A stretch of 64,000 nucleotides of DNA from positions 75,931,501 to 75,995,500 of the forward strand of contig CM056574.1 in the NCBI GenBank assembly GCA_029721435.1, in the 5' to 3' direction. This DNA comes from Gymnothorax reevesii (taxonomy: Eukaryota > Chordata > Actinopteri > Anguilliformes > Muraenidae). A program made the position numbers and the translations under genes. How positions within the stretch are numbered: the stretch's first letter is position 1; every line of letters begins with the position of its first letter. Shown one piece after another: positions 26,926-39,068 of the stretch. The notes under the pieces were generated by a model. It was not told where the DNA came from. It worked only from the letters and a program-made list of their open reading frames with translations, and did no database searches.

Positions 26926-29588
26926 AGGGCCCGAGCACCGACCGGTGCGAGGAACCTATTGTTTTTGATGGGATTTTTATTCTTCTTCTTCTTCTTCTTC
27001 TTCTTCTTCTTCTTCTTCTTTTTATTCTGCTGCGAGAACGCATTTTTGAGGGCTTTGCCATGCACGAAAACTCACAAAAATTTGCCCACACGTCAGTCGT
27101 CGTGAAAATTGCAAAGTATTATTATTTTTGTGCTTGGACATGCCCCGGTGGCTCTATAGTGCCACCAAACACGCGGCCATTTTGGAACGCATTTGCTCGG
27201 ATTCTCACGAAATTTTATAGAGTCATAGTAGTCATCATAAATTTTTTTGTAAATTTTTTTGAAATTTTTTTGCCTCACAGGAAGTGAGCTATGAGCCATT
27301 TCCTTCGTTTTTTCAGATTTTACGAACACATTTTTGAGGGTTTTATCATACTCGAAAACTCACCAAACTTTGCTCATAGACTACAAATATTACGTTCTTT
27401 GAATTGATATCTCATTTGGCTCTGGTTGTGAAATGGTAGCTCTATAGCGCCCCCTAATACATAATTGCATTTTTGAGGGCCTCAGCATGCTTGAAAACTC
27501 ACAAAACTTTGCAGACATATTAAGCTGGTCATACTCTTTACTAGGATTTAGGGTTTACAGATGGATGTGGCAAAATTGCATTACAGCGCCACCTAGAAAA
27601 TTTCAATGAAGCAGCCCTCGCAGCGTGTTTGACCTACATGTACAAAATTCGGTGGACATCTGTACTATGCCAAGACCTACAAAAAAGTCTCTAGGTGCCA
27701 TGACCTAGACTCAACAGGAAGTCCGCCATTTTTAATTGAATTTGCAAATTTTTTAAATTTTTTGCCATTCACAGGCTTCGTACTTTAACGAACTCCTCCT
27801 AGAGATTTTATCCGATCAACATAAAATTTTGAATTTAACATCTTAAGACCTTGCTGATGTGAAATTGCGAAGCTTTTTTCGATTTATTGAACTTTGTATC
27901 CGTGGCGTCGCGGCGAATTTCGATGTTCCGCCATGAAACAGGAAGTTGGTTTTACGCGCACATGCTTTGTGAGATTTGCGCGAAACTTTACAGGCTTTAT
28001 AGGAGTCCACTTCCAAGTAGACCTATATGTTGATATTAGATTGGGTGTGGTCAGGTGGCTCCACAGCGCCCTCTTGAAACGGCCATGTTGAGATAAAAGT
28101 GCTTGAATGTTCATGAAATTTGGTGTGATCATTGCTTTGTTCATGTCGAGTTATATTAATTTTTTTCAAATTTTTTGGCCAAACAGGAAGTGAGCTATGC
28201 GCCATTTCCTGCGTTTTTCCAAATTTTATAAACACATGTTTGGATGCTTAAGAATACTCGAAATCTTGCAAAAAGTTGCACAAATTATAATTGTCTTATT
28301 ATCTTCAATTTTATATGTCAATTCACACTAAATTTGGCACAATGGCTCTATAGCGCCCCCAATCATATTTTTAAAAGAATTGCCATTTTCAGGGTCTCAG
28401 CATGTTCGAAAACTCACAAAATTTTGTAAATGTATAAAGACCATCATTCGAATTACTCTGACAAAAAACTTATGTATAGACATGGCAAAAATGTCACTAT
28501 AGCGCCCCCTGGAAAATTTTAAATAAGCAGGCCTCAGAGCCTGGTAAACCTACATGTATGAAATTCGGTAGACATGTGGAATATGCCGAGACCTACAAAA
28601 AAGACACTTGGTGCCATGACCTAGACTCAACAGGAAGTCCGCCATTTTTAATTGAAATTGCAACTTTTTTGGATTTTTCGCCATTCACAGGTGTTGTACT
28701 TTAACAAACTCCTCCTAGAGATTTCATCCGAACAACTTGAAATTTGGCTAATAGTATCTAAAGACGTTGCCGATGTTAAATTGCGAAGCTTTTTTGGATT
28801 CATCGAATTTTGTTTCTATGGCGTTGCAGCAAATTTCAATGTCCCGCCATGAAACAGGAAGTTGGTTTTTCTCCCACAGACTTCATGGGTTTTCCCTGAA
28901 ACTGTCCAAGCTTAATAAAATGGTCCTCCCAAGTATCAATATATGCTAATATTAGATCAAGTGTGGCCAGAAGGCTCCACAGCGCCCTCTAGATACGGCC
29001 ATGTTTAGATAAATGTGCTTGAATGTTCATGAAACTTGGTGTGATCATTGCATTAGTCTTTCCGGGTTATGGTTTATTATTTTGGCCAAACAGGTATGAG
29101 CTATTAGCTATTTCCTGCATTTTCCAAATTTCATGAACATATGTTTGAAGGCCTTAGAATACTCCAAAGCTTGCAGAACCTTGCACAATTTATAATTGTC
29201 TTATTCTCTCGAATGTCATCCATCAATTGGCACTAAATGTGGCATAATGGCTCGATAGCGCCCCAATCAGATTTTTAAAAGAAATCTCTTTTGTGGGTCT
29301 AAACGTGCTGTAAAAATTACAAAAACCAACACGCTCAAGGAGCCTGGTGTTACAATTACTATGCTGGAAATTTAGCGCACGGGCATGTCAAAATGATATC
29401 AAAGCACCCCTCCAGAAAATTTTTGCACTCTCCGCAGGAAACCACATTTTTCACAGTCTAGCAGTGTCCAATGGCTGTGAATGCACACCTGCACCCATCT
29501 AGATTTTGCTGCCTCCCCAACGTGCAAGAGGGGTGCGAGGGCCCTTTCAACGCTGCTTGCAGCTTTTATTCTTCTTCTTCTTCTTATT
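26926..29588 (+). mobile_element. Family A element, copy 8 (2.66 kb)
   Basis: The short 5' hairpin is followed by (TTC)n at about 26978-27020 and about three monomers. The 3' palindrome is at 29552-29563. It is followed by ttttattcttcttc...ttatta before the next hairpin, so some microsatellite sits between the two copies, as expected if the next element entered a microsatellite. Confidence 0.75.
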
Positions 29589-30509
29589 AGGGCCCGAGCA
29601 CCGACCGGTGCGAGGAACCTATTGTTTTTGATGGGATTTTTATTATTCTTCTTCTTCTTCTTCTTCTTCTTTTTATTCTGCTGCGAGAACGCATTTTTGA
29701 GGGCTTTGCCATGCACGAAAACTCACAAAAATTTGACCACACGTCAGTCGTCATGAAAATTGCAAAGTATTATTATTTTTGTGCTTGGACATGCCCCGGT
29801 GGCTCTATAGCGCCACCAAACACGCGGCCATTTTGGAACGCACTTGCTCGGATTCTCACGAAATTCGATTGAGCCATAGCAGTCATGATAAATTTTTTTG
29901 GTAATTTTTTTGAAATTTTTTTGCCTTACAGGAAGTGAGCTATGAGCCATTTCCTGCGTTTTTTCAGATTTTACAAACACATTTTTGAGGGCCTTATCAT
30001 ACTCAAAAACTCACCAAACTTGGCTCATAGACTAAAAATATTAAGTTCTTTGATTCGATGTCTCATTTGGCACTAAGTGTGACATGGTGGCTCTATAGCG
30101 CCCCCTAATACATAATTGCATTTTTGAGGGCCTCAGCATGCTCGAAAACTCACGTAACTTTGCAACGATATTAGGCCGATCATACCTTTCACTAGGCTAT
30201 GAGGTTTACAGATGGACGTGGCAAGATTGCATTACAGCGCCACCTAGAATATTTCAATTAAGCAGCCCTCGCAGGGTGTTTAACATACATGTACAAAATC
30301 CAGTGGGCATGTGTACTATGCCAAGACCTAAAAAAAAGTCTCTTGGTGCCATGACCTAGACTCAACAGGAAGTCCGCCATTTTTAATTGAATTTGCAACT
30401 TTTTTTTATTTTTTGTCATTCACAGGCTTCGTACTTGAACGAACTCCTCCTAGAGATTTTATCCGAACAACTAAAAATTTGGCATGTAATATGGAAAGAC
30501 CTTGCTAAG
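29589..30509 (+). mobile_element. Family A element, copy 9, truncated and fused to family B
   Basis: It starts with the short hairpin and a short (TTC)n tract (about 29648-29671) and runs for one monomer. At about 30510 the sequence gaccttgct switches to aagtcctagctgaataaaattt, which is family B. The switch falls where the two families are similar (family B reads gagacctagctgat), so it looks like a recombination or template-switch joint. Confidence 0.75.
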
Positions 30510-33500
30510 TCCTAGCTGAATAAAATTTGTGCTCTGCAGATCTGTAAGTCAAAGGGTGTGGCTGCTAGGGCGTGACAAATTTTTGTGACTTGAGGAAAAG
30601 ATTTCACAACGCTCTCACAGCCAAATACTTGATTTAAGAAGCTTCACACTTGCTGAAAATGATGAGGGCGCCGCCCTGAATGTCCTGATATATTAACTTG
30701 CCACTTTGCTGATAGCGCCCCCTTGTGGTAACAGGAAGTGACCACTCGTTACTTCCACTTCTACTGATGACACAATGTTGAACCCATCAACTTCATTTTA
30801 CTTCTAAAACATGCAAAACAAGTTGCTGAAGCTACATTATAAACGTTGTATAGCTACGAGTAATGGTGTCTATGTGGCAACGCGGTGACTTTGGATCCCT
30901 CGCCATGAAAATACGTTTGGGATTCCCAATGCTCTCACGCCCACATACTTGACTGTAGTAGCTTCAATCTAGCTGATCCTAATAATTGCTCCGCCCTGAA
31001 CGTCCAAATGCATTAACTTCCCACTTTGCTACTAGCGCCCTTCTGTGGTAACAGGAAGTGTCCAGTCATTACTTTCACTTCTACTGATGACACATAGTTG
31101 AACACATCAACCTCATTCCACTTCTATTACATGCAGAACAAATTATTGAAGCTATTTCATAAATGCTGTGCAGCTACAATTAATTGCGTCCGTGTTGTAA
31201 CGCGGCGACTATCCACCCCTCGTCATGAAAATACGTTTAGGTTTTTGATCCCTTTAATACACTTGTATCATCATAAAAATTGATACACAGGTCAAGGGTG
31301 GCGAGTTCTCACATTGTATTGGGGGTTTGCCCTTGAGGGCAGCAAAATGCCTCAATAGCGCCACCTTGAAATTTTCAAAAACCACTCCCCATAGGAGTTT
31401 GTTTGCAGTAGGAAGATGAAAATTGGTGCACATGTGTATTTGGCCAAGACGCACAAAAAAGTCTCTAGCATCATTGGTCTACTCCAAACAGGAAGTCAGC
31501 CATTTTGATTTTAACGTGTCGTTTTTGCCTGATTTCCACGCATTGTATGTTAACGCACTCCTCCTAGACATTTCATCCAATCAAAACCACATTTATTAGT
31601 TCACATCAAGAGACCATGCTGATCAAAAGTTGTGCTCTGCAGGTCTGTAAGTCAGTGGGCGTGGTCGCTAACAGGAACTGACCAGTTTTTACTTTCACTT
31701 GTACTGATGACACATAGTTGAACCCATCAACTTTATTCTCCCTGGACAACATGTAGAAGAAGTTGCTTAAGCTACCTTAAGAATGCTGTGATGCTTCGAG
31801 TAATGGCGTCCGTGTGGCGAAGCAGCGCCTTTGGATCCCTCGCAATGAAAATACGTTTGGGATTCCCAATGCTCTCACGCCCACCTACTTGACTGTAGTG
31901 GCTTCAAACTTGCTGTTCATGATGAGTGCTCCTCCCTGAACGTCCAGATGCATTAATTTCCCACTTTGCTACTAGCGCCCTTCTGTGGTAACAGGAAGTG
32001 TCCAGTCATTACTTTCACTTCTACTGATGACACATAGTTGAACACATCAACCTCATTCCACTTCTATTACATGCAGAACAAATTAATGAAGTTACCTCAT
32101 AAATGCTGTGCAGCTACGCATAATTGCGTTTTTGTAGTGACGCGGCGACTATCCACCCCTCGTCATGAAAATACGTTTAGGTTTTTGATGCCTTTAATAA
32201 ACTTGTGTCATCATAAAAATTGATGGACCGGTCAAGGGTGGCGAGCTCTCACATTGTCTTGGGGGTTTGCGCATGAGAGCAGCAAAATGTCTCGATGGCG
32301 CCCCCTTGAAATCTTCAAAAACCCCTCCCCATCGGGGTTTTTTGGGGTAGGAAAATGAAAATGGGTACACGTGTATTTGGCCAAGCTGCACAAAAAAGTC
32401 TCTGGCATCATTTGTCTACTCCAAACAAGAAGTCGGCCATTTTGATTTTAACGTGTCATATTTGCCTGGTTTCAACACATTGTATTTTAACGCACTCCTC
32501 CTAGCGATTACATCCAATCGAGACCAGATTCATTCCTAAACATCAAGAGACCATGCTTATCAAAAGTTGTGCTCTGCAGGTCTGTAGGTCAGTGGGCGTG
32601 GCTACTAACAGGAAGTGACCAGTTTTTACTTTCACTTGTACTGATGACATATAGTTGAACCCATCAACTTTATTTCCCCTGTACAACATGTAGAAGAAGT
32701 TGGTTGAACTACCTTACGAATGCTTTGATGCTTCGAGTAATGGCTTCTGTGTGGCGATGCGGTGACAATGGATTCCTCGCCATGAAAATACGCTTGGGTT
32801 TTTGATCTTCTTAATGATTTTGTATCATCATGGAAATTGACATGCCGGTTAAGGGTGGCAGGCTCTCACATCTGATTGGGGCTTTGCCCAGGAGGGCTGC
32901 AAAATGCCTCGATAGCACCCCCTTGAAATTTTCAAAAACCCCTACCCATAGGGGTTTTTTTGGAGTAGAAAAATGAAAATTAGTACACATATGTATTTGG
33001 CTAAAACGAAAAAAAAAGTCTCTGGCATCATTCGTCTACTCCAAATAGGAAGTCGGCCATTTTGATTTTAACGTGTAATTTTTGCCATCTTTCCACATAT
33101 TGTACTTTAACGAACTCCTCCGAGAGATTTCATCCATTCAAAACCAGATTTATTACTAAACATTGAGAGACCATGCTGATCAAAAGATGTGCTCTGCCGG
33201 TCTGAAGGTCAGTGGGCGTGGCTACAAACAGGAAGTGACCAGTTTTTACTTTCACTTGTACTGATGACATGTAGTTGAACCCATCAACTTTATTTCCCCT
33301 GTACAACATGTAGAAGAAGTTGGTTGAACTACCTTACGAATGCTTTAATTCTTTGAGTAATGGCTTCTAATGCATTTAGACGCCCTGAACGTCTAAATGC
33401 ATTAAATTTCCACTTTGCAACTAGCGCCCCCCTGTGGTAACAGGAAGTGACCAGTCATTACATTCACTTGTACTGAGGACACATACTTAATCCAATCAAC

Positions 33501-34512
33501 GTCATTCCACTTCTATTACATGCAGAACAAATTGGTGAAGGTACCTAATGAATAATATAAAGCTATGCATAATGGCGTCTGTGTAATGACGCGGCGACTA
33601 TCCATTCCTCGCCATGAAAATACGTTCGGGTTTTTGATGTCTTTAATAAACTTGTATCATCATAAATATTGACAGACAGGTCAAGGGTAGCAAGCTCTCA
33701 CATGTGATTTGGGCTTTGCCGATGAGAGCAGAAAAATGCCTCGATAGCGCCCCCTTGAAATTTTCAAAAATCCCTCCCCATAGGGGTTTTTTTGGAGTAG
33801 AAAGAAGAAAATTAGTACACATGTGTATTTGGTGAAGATGCGAAAAAAAGTCTCCAGCATCAATTGTCTACTCCAAACAGGAAGTCGGCCATTTTGATTT
33901 TAACGTGTCATTTTTGCCTGATTTCCACATATTGTTTTTTAACGCACTCCTCCTAGAGATTTCATCCATTCAAAACCAGATTTATTAAAAAACATTGAGT
34001 GACTATGCTGATCAATAGTTGTGCTCTGCAGGTCTGTAGGTCAGTGGGCGTGGCTACTAACAGGAAGTGACCAGTTTTTACTTTCACTTGTACTGATGAC
34101 ACATGGTTGAACCCATCAACTTTATTCCCCCTGTACAACATGTAGAAGAAGTTGCATAAATTGCCTTACAAATGCTGTGATGCTTCGAGTAATGGCGTCT
34201 GTGTGGCAATTCGGTGACAATGGATCCCTCGCCATGAAAATACGTTTGGGTTTTTGATGTTCTTCATGAATTCGAATCATCATGGAAATTGACATGCCTG
34301 TTAAGGGTGGCAAGTTCTCACATCTGATTGGGGCTTTGACTATGAGGGCTGAAAAATGCCTCGATAGCGCCCCCTTGAAATTTTCAAAAACCCCTACCCA
34401 TGGGGGTTTTTTTGGAGTAGAAAGATGAAAATTGATACACATATGTATTTTAAAGCACTCCTTCCAGAGATTTCATCCATTCAAAACCAGATTTATTACT
34501 AAACATTGAGAG

Positions 34513-34578
34513 ACCATGCTGCACCCATCAGGATCTCACCACAACCCCAACGTGCGCATGGGGGCGAGGGCCCGTTCA
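34513..34578 (+). other. Internal 3'-end-like block lacking the terminal palindrome
   Basis: The stretch gcacccatcaggatctcacc...ccccaacgtgcgcatgggg...gagggcccgttca matches the block that precedes the true 3' ends at 35048 and 37445. It then continues with tggtggccgcc instead of acgctgcttgcag. It is a relic joint where one element's 3' end was deleted or recombined. Confidence 0.6.
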
Positions 34579-35047
34579 TGGTGGCCGCCATGGTGTCCCC
34601 ATTTCAGATTCCTCGGCAAACACATTGGAGCTGCTCTCTTTCCCTCATACTTCATCCAAATGGATTCAAAATTCCTATACATTGTAAAAGCCCCACCCTG
34701 AATGCCTCAATATGCTGCTAAACAATTTATCTCATCTAGCGCCCCCTTATGGAAACAAAAAATGCCTCATTTTATATTGAACTCAGCTGATTTGCTCAAA
34801 AACTTCACATTTGTGCTTAGGGTCTGCCCCTGAATGCACCTGTCCAAATTTCCTAACACTCTGAGAACCTTCTGGTGGATGAAGTATCAACTTATCATAA
34901 CTCCTTCAGCTTTGTCCGATTCGCTCGACACATTCACTCAGGTTGGGGCCGGCACTTGACCTGTCCAATGGTCGTGAGTGCACAGGTGCACCCGTCAGGA
35001 TCTCACCACAGCCCCAAAGTGCGCATGGGGGCGAGGGCCCGTTCAAC

Positions 35048-35059
35048 GCTGCTTGCAGC
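35048..35059 (+). other. Family B 3' terminal palindrome
   Basis: The sequence gctgcttgcagc is preceded by gcgagggcccgttcaac and followed by tttaatt and the next 5' hairpin. It is identical to the family A palindrome although the bodies differ. A second copy lies at 37445-37456. Confidence 0.75.
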
Positions 35060-35066
35060 TTTAATT

Positions 35067-35121
35067 AGGGCCCGAGCCGACTGAAAGTCGTCCGAGGACC
35101 CTTTTGAAATCGTACTGTTTA

Positions 35122-35162
<41 letters not shown>

Positions 35163-37463
35163 TTACGACTTTTTCAAAGGGCAATTTCACCCCTTTCCCA
35201 ATGGTGAAAACGCATCTAACTTTCCAAGTACGTCCGGCCCCATCCGAAATTTGATATTTTTGTGCGATTGCGCAGACGCGACCCCAAATGGCGAAATAGC
35301 GCCCCCTAAACACGCTTCAAAATTCCCATAGAGAAATTCGGTTACCTTGTCGAAGGCCAACGAAATTCAGGAGTTATCTGCTTTGTAACAAGGCATACAA
35401 AAAACTTCATTGGAGCCTTGCCCTAAACCCAACAGGAAGTTGGCCATTTTGATTTGAATTTTTGAATTTTAAAACGAACTGCTCCTTGGGATTTCGCCCA
35501 ATCGACTTCAAATTTGGGACACATCATTGTGAGACCTAGCTGATCAAAAGTTGTGCTCTGCATTTATGTAGGTTAAAGGGTGTGGCTGCTAGGGCGTGAC
35601 AAATTTTAGTGACTTAATAAAAAAATTTCACAATGCTCTCACACCCAAATACTTTACTGTAGTAGCTTCAAACTAGCTGAACATGATGAGGGCGCTGCCC
35701 TGAAAGTCATCATATATTAAATTTTCACTTTGCTAATAGCGCCCTCCTGTGGTAGCAGGAAGTGACCACTCGTTACTTCCACTTGTACTGATGACACAAT
35801 GTTGAACCCATCAACTTCATTCTACTTGTAAAACATGCAGAACAAGTTGCTGAATCTACACTATGAACGCTGTGTAGCTACGAGTAATGGTGTTTGTGTG
35901 GCGAAGTGGCGACTTTGGATCCCTCGCCATGAAAATACGTTTGGGTTTTTGATGTCTTAAATAAACTTGTATCATCATTATAATTGATAGACTGGTCAAG
36001 GGTGGCAAGCTCTCACATTGTATTGGGGATTTGCCCATGAGGGCAGCAAAATGCCTTGATAGCGCCCCCTTGAAATTTTCAAAAACCCCTCCCTGTAGGG
36101 GTTTTTTTTGGAGTAGGAAGATGAAAATTGGTTCACATGTGTATTTGGCCAAGAGGAAAAAAAAAGTCTCTGGCATCATTTGTCTACTCCAAACAGGAAG
36201 TCACCCATTTTGATTTAAACGTGTCATTTTTGCCTGATTTCCACACATTGTATTTTAACGCACTCCTCCTATAGATTTCATCCAATCAAAACCACCTTTA
36301 TTAGTAAACATCAAAAGACCATGTTGATCAAATGTTGTGCTCTGCAGGTCTGTAGGTCAGTGGGCGTGGCCACTAACAGGAAGTGACCAGTATTTACTTT
36401 CACTTGTACTGATGACACATAGTTGAACCCATCACCTTTATTTCCCCTGTACAACATGTAGAAGAAGTTGCTTAAACTACCTTACGAATGCTGTGATGCT
36501 TCAAGTAAAGGCGTCCGTGTGGCGATGCGGTGACAATGGATCCATCGACATGAAAACCATTTGGGTTTTTGATGTTCTTTATGAATTCGCATCATCATGG
36601 AAATTGATATGCCGGTCAAGGGTGGTGAGCTCCAACATCTGATTGGGGCGGTGCTCATGAGGGTAGCAAAATGCTTCAATCGCGCCCCCTTGAAATTTTG
36701 CAAAACACCTCCCCATAGGGGTTTTTTTGGAATATGAAAATGAAAATCGGTACTCATGTGCATGCTGCCAATTCGTACAAAAAGTCTCCGGCACCATCGG
36801 TCAATTCCAAACAGGAAGTCAGCCATTTTGATTTCAATGTGTCATTTTGGCCCGATTTCCACATATTGCATTTTAACGAACTCCTTGCGATTCCGTCCAA
36901 TTAATCAATATTTATTTCAGATCATCTAGAGACCATGCTGATCAAAAGTAGTGCTCTGCATGTCTGTCGCTAAATGGGCCTGGCCGCCATGGTGTCCCCA
37001 TTTCAGATGCCTCGCCAAACACATTCGAGCTGCTCCCCCTCCCTCAAACTTCATCCAAATGGATTCAAAAGTCCTGTACATGGTAAAAGCCCCACCCTGA
37101 ACGCCTCGATGTGCTGCTAAACAATCTAGTTCATCGCGCCCCCTTGTGGAAACAGAAAATGTCACATTTTACGTTGAAATTGGCAGATTTGCTCAAAACT
37201 TCACATTTCTGCTTAGGGTCTGCCCCTGAATGCCCCTTCCCAAATTTGGTTACACTCTGAGCGCCTTCTGGTGGATGAAGTATCAACTTATCATAATTCC
37301 TTCAGCTTTGTCCGATTCGCTCGACACTTTCTCTGAGGTTGGGGCCGGCACTTGACCTGTCCAAGTGTCGTGAGTGCACAGCTGCACCCGTCAGGATCTC
37401 ACCACAAATCTGAACGTGCGCATGGGGGCGAGGGCCCGTTCAACGCTGCTTGCAGCTTTAATA
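35067..37463 (+). mobile_element. Family B hairpin-ended element, both ends present (2.4 kb)
   Basis: The 5' hairpin at 35067-35102 reads agggcccgagccgact-gaa-agtcgtccgaggaccct. It is followed by cgtactgttt and (ATT)n at about 35132-35161, then cttacgactttttcaaaggg. The body holds family B monomers with tagcgccctcctgtggtag (35737) and cgcgcccccttgtgg (about 37135). The 3' palindrome is at 37445-37456. No coding region is recognised. Confidence 0.75.
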
Positions 37464-37504
37464 AGGGGTTGAAGGCCGTAGGGCTGAAACCCTATTGTTT
37501 TCGC

Positions 37505-37542
<38 letters not shown>
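37464..37542 (+). mobile_element. Family C 5' end fragment 1
   Basis: Only the 5' hairpin (37464-37493, aggggttgaaggccgtaggg then ctgaaaccct), attgttttcgctttt and (ATT)n remain. Another element's start at 37543 interrupts it within the microsatellite. Confidence 0.75.
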
Positions 37543-37543
<1 letters not shown>

Positions 37544-37647
37544 GGGGTTCAAGCCCGTAGGGCTGAAACCCTATTGTTTTCGCTTTCTATTATTATTATT
37601 ATTATTATTCTTATTCTTATTATAATTATTATTATTATTATTATTAT
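37543..37647 (+). mobile_element. Family C 5' end fragment 2
   Basis: The hairpin at 37543-37572 has the canonical form: arms aggggttcaagccc and gggctgaaaccct, 12 of 13 pairs with one bulged A. attgttttcgctttc and (ATT)n follow, again interrupted within the microsatellite by the next element at 37648. Confidence 0.75.
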
Positions 37648-39057
37648 TAGGTCTTCAAGACGAATGTCTGAAGACCTATTGTTATTGGTTTTAGATTTTG
37701 AATTATTATTATTTTGCTACCTCGTTTTTGTCCGGACGATTCTGAAGTAACCACTGGACCAATTTGTATGAAACTTTCTGAAATGATAGCTTTTATGATG
37801 TAGTTGTGCATAACAGGGCCCGATTTTTGAATTTTTGCCCCAAAAAGGGGAGATAACGCAAAACGTAAAAACCGTTCAATGGCAATATCTCGAAAACTAT
37901 AAGAGATAAAAATATTTTGAAAAATTCCTCAGGTAGGTCTCATCATGTTCTACAACTTTTATCATATGACCAACTTTAGCCGGTATGCTAATTTTTCCGT
38001 AAAAAAATTAAAACTGAAATTCCGAGTGAACTTCCCGGTTTTGACCCCACCCGTCTTTAAAAATCTTCTTCTCCAGAACCGCAATACATACAGCTTTCTA
38101 TTATATATCATTTTAACCTACATTGAGTGGACTTTAAAAATTGTCTAAGGCATTTTGAAAATCCAAATAGTTTTTCAGTTATCTCCCCTTGAACTTGACC
38201 CACGGGAAAAATTCGAATTTTCGGCTACATATTCAAAGGGGCATAACTCGGACATTTTTCAACCGATTTTGAAACTGATTCTTTCTTTGTGTTTAAGATG
38301 TCCTGTTTAACAATCTGCTGAAGAACATTATCATATCAAAATTTATAGGTTTTTTAATAAATAATTTTATACTCAAAAGTTCATTTTTTTCATGAATTTC
38401 ACGATTCGTGAATTTTAGCGTCACAATTATGCATCGGACAACTTTATGTTCAACATAACATCTGTGGGGAATTCAATTTTACATTTCATGTACTTTTTTC
38501 AGAACGATATCTCTTATAGTTTTTGAGTTATCTGACATTGAAGTTGGCAAGTGTAAGGAGAGCACACGTTCAAAGAGTCATATCTCAGCCAAAATACACC
38601 CGATTTCAAATCCGTTTGTTGCAAACTGTTCAGTATGGAGAGATCTACAATCTACTTCAGAACCATATGATATAAAAGTTGATAGTTAAGTCGCAAAATG
38701 CGATGCGTACCCTACTTGCGACAGGAAAACTCTTAAAATGGGACAGAGTTAGACTGGGAGCCAGTCCCATGCAAGTGCAAGGCAGCACAGAGAGACTCCC
38801 AGTCAGAGATAGTTGAATTCAATTTTACACATGATTATTGTTTAAAATTGTTAACAATATTGTTGAAAATTGTTTAAACCCATAGTCAATTTGGCTTGTT
38901 ATTTTTAAATAAATATATTTAATACAAGATCATGTTTCACCGTTTTTGTACATTCTACTTCACCGAAAAAGGGAATATGTTTACTGTTCTTTTGATTGAA
39001 GAATTTTACATGATAAGATTTGGGGTCTGAGTCAAAGCGGAAGTCTTGAAGTACTAG
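37648..39057 (+). mobile_element. Family D element, 1.4 kb, both ends present
   Basis: The 5' hairpin at 37648-37678 has arms taggtcttcaagac and gtctgaagaccta, fully paired except for one bulged A. The 3' end at about 39042-39057 reads agtcttgaagtacta, the complement of the 5' arm at 12 of 14 positions. ATT repeats flank both sides. The body has no agcgcc box. It contains phrases such as gagataacgcaaaacgtaaa and atatctcgaaaactat, and it is open for only short stretches. No gene is recognised. It could also be read as a terminal-inverted-repeat MITE whose target duplication is hidden in the microsatellite. Confidence 0.7.
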
Positions 39058-39068
39058 TTATTATTATT

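Larger units (their letters stand above)
30510..35066 (+). repeat. Family B repeat block, 3' end intact
   Basis: Tandem monomers of about 620-940 bp, related to family A by the core actcctcctagagatttc but otherwise distinct. Marks include tgtgctctgcaggtctgta, agtgggcgtgg, tactgatgacacatagttg, and tagcgccc...tgtggtaacaggaagtg at 30713, 31033, 31973 and 33422. Each monomer also has a hairpin like aaacccct-ccccat-aggggttt near 32325, 32935, 33770 and 34390. A second internal 3'-like block lies at 34513-34578. The 3' palindrome is at 35048-35059. The 5' end is missing. No gene is supported. Confidence 0.75.

Noticed and set aside
1..30500. Scores of 60-110-codon open frames with similar proteins (for example FNELLLEILSDQLKIW, or KKKKKK/FFFFFF runs)
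   Set aside because: They recur at the monomer period on both strands and in overlapping frames. They drift like non-coding repeats and often include the translated (TTC)n tract. Conservation is explained by recent duplication.
1..30500. CRISPR-like regular repeats
   Set aside because: Repeat units are ~910 bp without unique spacers, and the DNA is eukaryotic.
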